A stretch of DNA of 64,000 bases from Cannabis sativa (Eukaryota > Streptophyta > Magnoliopsida > Rosales > Cannabaceae), in contig NC_083607.1 in the NCBI RefSeq assembly GCF_029168945.1, positions 42,331,257 through 42,395,256 of the forward strand, written 5' to 3'. The notes beneath the pieces are model-generated. The model was not told where the DNA came from. It ran no database searches and was given only the letters and a program-made list of their open reading frames with translations. Positions 55,550-64,000 of this stretch are shown piece by piece (position 1 is the first letter of the stretch; each line of letters begins with the position of its first letter). A program made the position numbers and the translations under genes.

Positions 55550-57043
55550 GTTTATTTTTTATATTTGTGCTAAGTAACAATTTAAATCTTATTTGTTGGC
55601 ACTATAAATTATTTAAAATTTTCTAAAATTTTACAAATTAACTTAAATAACTACAACATACATAATCATAAAAAAAAAAAAAAAAACAAAACAAAAAAAA
55701 TTGAATAAAAACTTTTTTTTGATGCCAACACCAGGAGGACGCTTTAAGGAGTACTATTATCCTTGTATATCAACCTTTAAATTCAATGATAATTCATCAT
55801 ATTCATGAAAAATACTTTTAACACAATTTATATCCTAAAATTTTAAATTTTATGTTGAACTCCAATCATATTTATGGAACTTTTTCGTGTTGTTTTTCTG
55901 AGATATAATTAGAGTTCAATACGGAAAAAGTTTTATTTTTATTTTTTGAGCTTTTTTATTTACAAAAATATTTTTTTAATAAAAATAATAAATTATTATT
56001 TTAGTTGTTTTATAATTTATTTATAGTTGTACTATAGTTGTCATGAGATATTTTTTTTTGTTATTTTGCTTATTTATAGTTTATTTATAATTGATTTATA
56101 GTTGACCGGAGATTTATTTTTTATTATTTTTTAGTTATTTTTTATTTTTTGCTGAGAAAATTATATTTGTGTAATTTTAAAATTTTACAAATGTATTTTA
56201 GTAATTAAAAATTTTAGATTGTAAATTCGACCATTAATATGCTTGTTTTGTTTTTTTTTTGAAAAAAAGTCATTTTTAAGTGTACGAAATTTATTTTCAA
56301 GAAAAAAAGTGTACGAAATGCAACGGATGGAGGTATTTTATTTCCGTCCTTTCACGTTATAAATACTAATGTATTTTCAACATAAGCATTATTTTGTGGG
56401 GATAAATAATAGGAATAATTTTTCTTGTTTCCACCAAATTCATTACCATATTCCATATAACTTTATTTATTTATCTAGCTTTCAAAAAAAATAACTTAAT
56501 TTCTTTAAGTGGGAGAATATTACACTTCAAAAAAGAAAAAAAAAGTGGGAGAATATTTTGAAATTATAGACGTAGAGTATCATATGCTGTTTATTTTTTT
56601 CAAGAAAGACGGAATATGTTATTTTTCCTGTTTTTTTTTTTTTTTTTTTTTTTTCTGAAGAAAGAGAGTACACGTTCTAGTTTCTTGTGTTTACCATATT
56701 TACAAGCCAAGTGGTTACTAAGTCTTCGAATAATGGTGGCTCTAGATAAGACAAGCTAGTGCTGAAAATTGAGAAACAAGTTTTAGACATTAATATATTC
56801 GTTAGAAAACAAGTGGTACACATATTGACAATATTGTATTTATAAATAAATTATTTAATTTCATAGTAGTTAGTGTATTGCATGCCAACATATATATTTC
56901 ATAAAAATTTGCGTTTACAGTTCATAGTCATATAATTTATTTTTATCTTAATTATTTTTTCTATTTATTTTAACTTACACGTTTTGTTTTTCCTCAATCC
57001 TTTTTCTTGGAAAACATTGGTTTAAAGAAAAAAAAGAAAAAAA
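55550..57043. other. Upstream/5' UTR-intron sequence of gene B
   Basis: AT-rich with no coding content. It contains a T24 run at 56631-56654, and an A-rich stretch precedes the start codon. Possible acceptor AG at 57026-57027, but it is weak. Confidence 0.5.
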
Positions 57044-57218
57044 ATGGGAGTAAATAAAGAGGTGGATAGAAGAGTGACCACAGAAGCAAAAGATGATGAA
57101 TGTGAAATCAAAATTAAAATAGTCACACAAGACGGAAGAGTTCCCACGGAAGAGCACACTGTCACTTCAGATCAACATCGTATTAATAAACCCCTACTCT
57201 GTCTTTTTGATGGTTCCA
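57044..57218 (+). CDS. Gene B first coding exon
   Basis: Encodes MGVNKEVDRRVTTEAKDDEC and a hydrophilic continuation ending LLCLFDGS. The donor splits a Lys codon (A|AA) that is restored at 60410. Reading through instead runs into a hydrophobic intron-encoded tail, so splicing is the better model. Confidence 0.75.
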
Positions 57219-60200
57219 GTGAGTTTCTCTTCTCTCTCTTGGTTATACATATCATTTTATTTTATTTATTTATTTGCTTAATATATATACATATTTTATT
57301 TGATTGACACGTGCATTATGCATGTATTGTAAATTATAATTTCTCTTTATTTTTTTATTATTAATGTTTTATTTCTTAAATATACTGCATTTTTTTTAAA
57401 GCTAGTGTATTTCTGGATAAATAGATTTCCAAGTAAAATTTTAAACTTGAATAAGACTATGTAAATAAAACTATGGAATAGTATTACGTTATAGATATTA
57501 TTTATTACCAATTTAAAATTACTATAATTAAACAAGGAAAAAATCAAATTATAAACATTATTTGATTACCAATATTATTTAGTATCGACTTGTATTAATA
57601 ACTTATGTAAAATTATAATATATTTTTAATAAACTGAATCTCAATACAACTAATACAGATTATTTATTAAATAATATTAAACTTACATTGTATTAAAGTA
57701 TTGATCGTAATAAATAATGACTCTTATACAATTTACCAAACTATCAAAGGAGCCCTAATAAAATAATAAAATAAGAAACGAATAATTTCAAACCCTTTCT
57801 CTTCCAACACCATATCAAAAAGAAAAAAAATAATAATAAATTTAAAAAATAATAACGTCCTAAACACAATAACGATTTTATATATTCTTTATTTACTTAT
57901 TTTTTTCTTGAAAAAAAAAGCAATAATAATGTACACTAACTGATATTTTTGTATTTCAGCAACAAAAATAATAAAAAAATATATTTATTCTTGACTCTTA
58001 TAAGGTCATCTCTAATACTAAAACTCAAATTTAGTGTTGAACCAATACTAAAAAAATATAATATTTCAGTAATTTTTTTTATTCTAACCACAAAATTAAA
58101 TAGTACACACTGAATATATAAATATATATTACAGAATATATATTACAAACAATACATAAATATGGATTGGCAAACAAAGCTAGTGCTATGTGAATTGGGG
58201 TTAATCACTCTTGTGTAAATCTTGCTATTGAGCATGACATGCCTAATCCTTTGTAATTTGGTTCTGTGTTCAAAAAAAAAAAAAAAACTTCACTATTTTA
58301 ATTTTAAGTTTATTTAAAAATATTAATGGAACAACCAAATTGCAAATACTCTACACTAAGTATGCTTTGAATTCCTTTATTTTAAATTAAAAATTCAACA
58401 TGCTCTATATTTATAATTAATACTTATTATTTTTCTAAATATATTTTACTAATTGTTTTTAAATTTTATTTTTCTTTTATATGGACATATATATTTATTT
58501 ATTTTTTATTTCTGAAGAGTACAAAAATTCCTATTAATACCATCATCAACAATGATCAATAGGATGTATTATGATTATTCATCTAATATAAAATGCATTT
58601 TCAGCTCAAAAAAAAAAAAAACAATGATCAATAGGATTGTCAATTACAACCTTAGACAAAAGAGAACAATTTTTTTGCAGATTAATCTTTGCCGAACCAA
58701 GGGTCACTTTATTCTTCTCGCCAGGAATGAAATGATTGGAACCAACCTAACAAGAAACATGCATAATAAGATTTTGAATATCACTAACAAAAATATTGTC
58801 TAAACTATGATCATAGTATTTAATGAATATCACCTTGAATTTAATGAATGAAATTAAAATATATGTTAACATAGTATTTTAATAATATTATATATTGGTA
58901 AGGACTAAAATATGAAAATATTAAAAAAATAAAGTCTTAATGATATATTTTAAAGAAATTTTACAAGGTAATATAAAATTTTGAGGTAAAATAGAAGGGT
59001 TTCGGTTATTTGAATAATTTCTTTTCAAGAATATAGAGTAAAGACCATACTACTATTACAATAATTTACCTTAATAACTATTTTTTATGGAAATAATTTT
59101 AAGAAGATATTATATCTAACATTATTGGACTTGGAAAAAAATTATTATTTTCATTTAGACTTTGGTGTCACTAATTTGTGTCACCTTAACAAGTGAAGTT
59201 TTAAACTTGTATTATTTGAATCACCGTGGAGGTGATGCTGATGAGCCCCCACAACAACAATAGTGTCACCTCTAGACACTGACTCAAATTCTTCCCCTAT
59301 ACCATGACTCAAAACACTTCTACTAACAAGACATCCCTAACTATCCACCTCTTACTCTATCATATACTCTGTGTTTTTTTTTGTTGGAACTGTTGCTGAT
59401 AAGTTTTTGGAAGTACTTTAAGGTAGAGATTTCATGAGTAGCTATTTATAATTTATTATTAAAGATTATAAGTTTTTGGTGATGGCTGGTAGTTGAAGAT
59501 AAATGTTATCAAAATTGTTACTGTTTGAAGCTTTTCTCACCATTGATACACAGTATCAAGAACAAGTAACAGAAAGAGAAGAGGAGAGAAAGATCAGAGA
59601 GAAAGAGAAAGAAAGAATTGAAAGATTGTAAAGGTTCTATTGTATTGAGAGAGCTGGAGAGTTTATAGACAGAACAAACAAAGCAATAACAGATTCAACA
59701 GAAACGAAAAACAAGAACAACAGCACTAACAAACTCGTACAAACTTCTAACAGAATTAAATGCCTTGACAAAAATAACTTCAAAAAGAGGTGGAGAACAA
59801 AATTCACATATCTAAAGTGTTAAAAAAAAAACTTTAAATTAATTTGAACAAAATTAATTAGTGACAAAAATGCCAATAAATAAATCAAAATTATTTGCGG
59901 TGCAAATTTAAAATAAGCTCTTGAATACATGCTCATTACCTTGGCCACCCCCAATTTTTTCTTCTGAAAATTAAATAGTATAATAGTAAATGTTCCTTGA
60001 TTTATTTTCAAAATTTTACATTTTGCACCACTTATATAAATTTCTACATTTTGGCTCCCTTAAATGGCGTCTCATTCTGATTTCTAAATTAGTAGGGGTT
60101 TTTCATGCCTTAACAAAAACACGATATTATAGTTATTACAAAATTCTTTGGTAATAAAACTTCTTTTCACTTTGATTTGGATATTGAATTTTAGGAAAAT

Positions 60201-61149
60201 TACCAATTTATATATATTATGATTATATATTGTCATATAACAAAAATAGAATCATAACTATTAAATCGATGTAGCCTTCTTTTAGGGGTCTACAGAGCTC
60301 CCATAGTTTTTTTCACTAAAATTTATTAAGTTATCTATAGTCTACCAACAATAATAAAAATATTATTGCAGATATATATAAATATATTAACTACTACAAT
60401 TTAACGTAGAACTAGCAAGACAACAATATCTACAAATTGGTCTTCCCCTTTACAAAGCTGCATTGAAAAATGATTGGAGAGCTGCAAAAGCAATGATACA
60501 AAAGCAGAGCCAATTATTAAGAACAGCAATTACTTGGGCTGAAGAAACTGTTCTTCACATTGCCACTGGAGCAAAACACGTACAGTTTGTGAAGGAATTG
60601 ATAAATTTGATGGACGAAATCGATGTGGCTTTGCAAGACTCTAAAGGGAACACTGCATTTTGCCATGCAGCTCTGAATGGAAGCATAGAAATTGCAACCA
60701 TTATGATCCAGAAAAATGAGAGTTTACCACTCATACGCGGTGGCCAAGGAATGACACCCCTCTACATGGCTACTTTGTTTGGTCAAAGTGAAATGTCATG
60801 GTTTTTATATCCTTTAACAAAGAGTATTCTTGGAAAAGGAGAACGGATTGGAATTTTCTTCAATTGTATCAACTTTGATTTGTATGGTACGCACATCTAT
60901 AAATATAAATATCATTGATTTCATTTATCCAACAATATAGAATATTAGTACTAATAGTAATTTGTATTGTATGATTAAATTAACATATATATTACACAGA
61001 TCTAGCCTTGAAAATGTTTGAAGACGACAGAGCGCTGGCCATGGCTTGTGATATGCATAACAATACCGCGTTGCATATTTTAGCAAGGAAGCCCTATGCA
61101 TTTTGTCATCACAAAACTTCTACAATACGAACAAGCTACACCTTCTCAA
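57044..61149 (+). CDS. Ankyrin-repeat protein, gene B, 5' half (exons 57044-57218, 60410-60886, 61000-61149)
   Basis: Starts at ATG 57044. Canonical sites: GT at 57219, AG before 60410, GT at 60887, AG before 61000, GT at 61150. All junctions keep frame (phase 1 each), giving 267 codons plus one base. Residues 1-58 are a charged N-terminus; then LARQQYLQIGLPLYKAALKN opens the ankyrin region, with repeats around ETVLHIATGAKHVQFVKEL, KGNTAFCHAALNGSIEIATI, GMTPLYMATLFGQ and NNTALHILARKP. This is the N-terminal half of the same PGG-type family as gene A. The exons matching 2999-3435 and 18795-19403 are not found up to base 64000, so the gene either continues beyond a long intron or is a fragment. 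Confidence 0.82.
58130..58287 (+). mobile_element. Possible 5'-truncated LINE 3' end
   Basis: A segment more GC-balanced than its surroundings, ending in TTCTGTGTTC and a run of sixteen A (58272-58287), like plant LINE 3' ends. A short ANKASA-type frame could be an RNase H tail. No target duplication was recognised. Confidence 0.35.
58549..58637 (+). mobile_element. 55-bp retroposed 3' tail with 17-bp target duplication
   Basis: ACAATGATCAATAGGAT occurs at 58549-58565 and again at 58621-58637. Between them are 55 bp ending in thirteen A (58566-58620), with ATATAAAATGCATTTTCAGC before the tail as in LINE 3' ends. This is an extreme 5' truncation during target-primed reverse transcription. Confidence 0.8.
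59530..59756 (-). repeat. Probable copia solo or partial LTR
   Basis: On the minus strand the segment begins TGTTAGAAGTTTG, has a TATA-like CTATAAACTCTCC at about 59660-59670, a CAATACAATAG start-like region and a CT-rich tail with ATCTTTCTCTCC and TGATACTGTGTATCA, as in plant copia LTRs. No target duplication was found and no second copy exists in the window, so the limits are approximate. Confidence 0.45.
60410..60886 (+). CDS. Gene B second coding exon: ankyrin repeats
   Basis: 159 codons, fully open. It opens in the conserved (K)LARQQYLQIGLPLYKAAL and holds three ankyrin repeats. The donor TATG|GTACGC is good. The segment LTKSILGKGERIGIFFNCIN before the donor is typical family spacer sequence. 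Confidence 0.83.
61000..61149 (+). CDS. Gene B third coding exon
   Basis: Encodes DLALKMFEDDRALAMACDMH and NNTALHILARKPYAF, and matches the gene A exon 2726-2872 in position and phase. Donor CTCAA|GTATGC. It is the last exon recognised before the window end. Confidence 0.8.
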
Positions 61150-61229
61150 GTATGCATATCTATTAAACTACTATTATTTTTTTTGTTCATTTTATTTAAT
61201 AAATTTTTTTACATTAATAATATAAGATG

Positions 61230-61337
61230 AAAGTCGTCATAGGCATAGTCTAGTGGTTCCACACTTCTCCTCGTATAGAGGAGGTCTAAAGTTCGAATCC
61301 TCCCCCTCCAAAATCAAAAAAACAATAAATAAATAAA
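61230..61337 (+). mobile_element. tRNA-derived SINE (about 108 bp) with target duplication
   Basis: Contains a box A match TAGTCTAGTGG and a box B match GTTCGAATCC 35-40 bp apart, then an A-rich tail (AAAATCAAAAAAAC...AAATAAATAAA). ATAAGATG flanks it at 61222-61229 and 61338-61345. The 5' end cannot pair with the 3' end to form an acceptor stem, so it is not a working tRNA. It lies downstream of exon 3 of gene B, in its presumed third intron. Confidence 0.78.
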
Positions 61338-61345
61338 ATAAGATG

Positions 61346-62342
61346 GGTGTTTAAAAAATATTAAATTAATAATGCAAGATTATGGAATACCCATCTTTTT
61401 GTGTTAAGTATCTATTAAAATTGCTACACATTTCTACAAGATTTAATTTAGTCTAGAATTTGCTTAATTTAGTTTAAAATCAACAACAGATTAACAAGAG
61501 TGTAACATTGAAAGATAGTATTTTTTGTAAATAAAATTATAAAAATCGTAAAAATGTTTAAAATTCCGTACAACTATATTTTTGTGATTTTATTTTTTTG
61601 TTTTTTTATATATATTTGTGAAATAATCCCTATTTTTTTTTACTATTTTAAAAATACACAATTTTTTTTTCTATTTTAAAAATACACATTTTTTTTTTAA
61701 AAAAAAAAAGAGTTAATTTTTTTTTTCTATGTGCCACTAAAGATTAAGTCCGACCTTGTGTATGTTATAGCCACAAGAGTTTCTTGGCTTCCAAATTGTG
61801 TAACAAAAGCAAATTACAAACAATTGATAAAAAAGCTTACTACTTTATCATAAACTTTTCTCTTCTAAGCCAAAATATATTCTCACCACTAAATTATTCC
61901 AAAAAATTAATCTGATAACTTAATTTTTACACAACGACTGTGTTGTTATCAGAAACACGAAACTATCTTTCTTAAGATGTTTTTTCAAAATAATTAAATT
62001 TATCTAAATTAAATTAAATATTAATTTTTTTTTCATGTCAATTTTTTTTCTATTAAATAATTTCTTTAAAACTAAATATTTTTATATTTAATACTAGAAG
62101 AATTCATACAATATTTTCATATTTAATACTAAACATGACTTTTATATTTAAAATAATTTATACTAAAAGAGTACATAAATTAATATTGAGAGAAAATAAT
62201 AATGGTGCATATCAATAATAATATTGGGAGAAATTATCCTTCCTAATGAAAGAAAAATGTTACCAATGTCATTTTTCTATTTAATTAAAATTAAGCTATA
62301 GGTGTGTCTCCTAACAAAAAAAGTAATAGGAGTGTCTAATAA
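61346..62342. other. AT-rich intronic or intergenic DNA
   Basis: No gene or element recognised. Long T/A homopolymer runs occur around 61620-61730. Confidence 0.55.
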
Positions 62343-62753
62343 TGTTTACACCAAAAGTAGTCTTGATGATGTGGACATCAATGTTTGACATGTGGCAAGA
62401 AAGGTAACATCTCAAAATTGAGTAGTCCTAAAATTTAGCAAGTCGGCCTGGGTGGGGTCCCTAGCCCTGCGCCCAGGTTGACTTCGAGAACATCGAGATG
62501 GAAGTTAGGACTTTGATAACTCATTTCCAACTCACTATCTTTTCGTACTATGTACTATGAAGACATGAAACGATCAAATCTAGGCATTGTGAGCTGAAAT
62601 TACATGAACTTGCACCTAGTAAGTCAACATGGGCACCTAGGGTCTCACCAGTGCCCAAGTTGACATCTCTAACTAGGATTTCAGTTTTTAGGACCGTCTT
62701 AGTGCAAAAAGGTTAAACTTTTCATTGGACATCCAATAGACATGCCGCGAACA
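62343..62753 (+). repeat. 5' LTR of the non-coding element (end tentative)
   Basis: Begins TGTTTACACC. Similarity to 63779-64000 can be checked only over the first about 222 bp because the window ends. The 3' limit is inferred from a possible primer site. Confidence 0.6.
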
Positions 62754-62869
62754 TATTTGAGGTATCAGAATCAAATTCAGAGCAAGTTCATTTTTGAGTA
62801 CTTGGAGCACCCAGTGTCATATCCTCAATTGACCAAAGATCAGCTAGTGACAAAACTGACAGTCTTCAA

Positions 62870-63310
62870 GAAGACCTCCTCCACTGTAAAGCTAAGGAGA
62901 TGATGAAGACCTCCTGTACTGCAAAGCCAAGGGGATGTTGAAGGCCTCCTTCACTGCAAAGCTGAGGGAATGTTGAAGGCCTCCTCTGCTACAAAGTTGA
63001 GGGGATGTTGAAGGCCTCCTCTGCTGCAAAGTCGAGGGGATGTTGAAGGCAACTTGTGCTGTAAAGCTAAGGAGATGATGAAGACCTCCTGTACTGCAAA
63101 GCCAAGGGGATGTTGAAGGCCTCCTTCACTGCAAAGCTGAGGGAATGTTGAAGGCCTCCTCTGCTACAAAGCTGAGGGGATGTTGAAGGCCTCCTCTTCT
63201 GCAAAGTCGAAGGGATGTTGAAGGCAACATGTGCTATAAAGCTAAGGAGTTAATAAAGGCCTCCTCTGCTATCAAACTAAGGAGATGAATAAGACCACCT
63301 TCGCTGAAAT
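62870..63310. repeat. 35-bp tandem array with 175-bp higher-order unit
   Basis: Twelve full units and one partial, of the form GAAGGCCTCCTCTGCTGCAA plus AGTCGAGGGGATGTT, start every 35 bp from 62870. A variant block GAAGACCTCCTGTACTGC recurs at 62905 and 63080, exactly five units apart. Neither 35 nor 175 is divisible by three, which argues against coding. Confidence 0.93.
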
Positions 63311-63778
63311 ATATCCAAGGGAATGCTAAAGCACTTAAAAGCGACAACCTGACAGAAGACAACAGTTACATCTATAATCACATAAACATAGAGTGTGACG
63401 AGAGAGTCAATGCTAAGACAAAAGCCAAAAATCAAAGTAAATGTTGACATTCCAATGTCGGCATGATTTAATAGTATCTCAAATCAAAAGAAATCACTGA
63501 AGGAGTTATATAAATTTTAAGTTGAAAAAGAAAAGATAAATGATAAGAAAAAGATGGTCATCTTTTGTCTTCTCCTTCTATACTTAGAATTTTGAATTCT
63601 ACTATTCAACAGGGAATGGGAATTTAAACTCCTACTCTCAGTGGGAATGCTTGAAGAATCGAAACAATAATCTAAGATTGTCAAAATTAATGCCCACCTG
63701 TTAGTTTCAAGAGAAATGGGCTTAGTTCACGTCACTAAGTCAACCTCCCACAAGTGCGAAGTTGACTTGGGGGGCAAA

Positions 63779-64000
63779 TTTTTACACCAAAAGTAACCTT
63801 GATGATATGAACATCAATGTTTGTCAGGTTGCAAAAAAGATGACATCTCAGAGTTGAGTAGTCCCAAATTATAGCAAGTCGACCTGGGAGGGGTCCCTAG
63901 CCCTGCACTTAGGTTGACTTCGGGAACTCTAGGATAGAAGTTTGGACTTTGATAACTCGTTTCCAACTTTGTATCTTTTAGTATTCTGTACCATGAATAC
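63779..64000 (+). repeat. 3' LTR of the non-coding element, partial
   Basis: Begins TTTTTACACC directly after the purine tract (63764-63778) and follows the first LTR base for base with scattered differences to the window end. Confidence 0.75.

Larger units (their letters stand above)
57219..60409. other. Gene B intron 1, AT-rich, with retroposon debris
   Basis: A 3.2-kb intron. It contains a possible LINE tail (58130-58287), a tiny retroposed tail with target duplication (58549-58637) and a probable solo LTR (59530-59756). No exon is recognised. Confidence 0.7.
62343..64000 (+). mobile_element. Non-coding LTR element (LARD/TRIM-like), 3' LTR cut by window end
   Basis: 62343-62565 and 63779-64000 are direct repeats (TTTACACCAAAAGTA, GGTCCCTAGCCCTGC and TTTGATAACTC are shared) and represent the two LTRs, 1,436 bp apart. 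A purine tract GACTTGGGGGGCAAA precedes the second copy, fixing the + orientation. A GGTATCAGAATC site near 62761 could be a diverged tRNA-Met primer site, placing the first LTR end near 62753. The interior has no ORF but a tandem array, so the element must depend on another for its proteins. Confidence 0.78.

Noticed and set aside
61237..61310. Functional tRNA gene
   Set aside because: Box A and B are present, but the ends cannot form an acceptor stem and an A-rich tail and target duplication follow, so a SINE is the better call.
62870..63310. CRISPR-like regular repeat array
   Set aside because: Monomers are contiguous with no unique spacers, repeat identity is low and the genome is a plant; it is a tandem satellite-type array.

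Overview
This is nuclear DNA of a flowering plant, almost certainly a eudicot. It is AT-rich and intron-containing, with two fragments of the plant-specific ankyrin-repeat/PGG membrane protein family embedded in nested LTR retrotransposons and LINEs. Nothing bacterial, organellar or CRISPR-like is present. The species cannot be named from sequence alone.

Layout. 1-1616: 3' end of a decayed Ty1/copia element (+). 2726-19403: 3' half of an ankyrin/PGG gene (gene A, +). Its coding frame is intact across three exons, but its last intron has grown to about 15.4 kb. That intron holds a minus-strand LINE (remnants near 3.7-4.2 kb and 18.2-18.6 kb) split by a Sirevirus-like copia element (about 4228-18140) with an env-like region. 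The Sirevirus is in turn split by a second copia element (11593-16876) that carries a 467-bp MITE in its leader. 19404-20901: AT-rich flank.

20902-52930: one 5'-truncated plant LINE (+), interrupted at 22391-50555 by a copia element (+) and at 50857-52750 by a solo LTR. The 28-kb copia insertion carries two head-on solo LTRs near its 5' end. Its 3' LTR is split by a Ty3/gypsy-type solo LTR (35039-49323). That solo LTR is itself split by a copia solo LTR (36549-38451) and by a nearly complete copia element on the minus strand (38933-49317). Five-base target-site duplications support most of these steps, so the stack can be read four levels deep.

55027-61149: promoter and first three coding exons of a second ankyrin gene (gene B, +). 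Its exon phases match gene A, and its missing 3' exons probably lie beyond the window. Its introns contain a fold-back repeat, LINE tails, a probable solo LTR and a tRNA-derived SINE with target duplication. 62343-64000: a non-coding LTR element (LARD/TRIM-like) with a 35-bp tandem array organised in 175-bp higher-order units; its second LTR runs off the window.

No host gene is seen complete. All retroelement polyproteins are broken, and the reverse-transcriptase catalytic box is altered in all three minus-strand copia elements. I saw no new protein system. The most notable material is structural: the inflated but splice-compatible intron, a templated-repair scar, a giant LTR palindrome, and repeated leader elements (paired boxes, a stem-loop array, GC islands) shared by two related copia elements.
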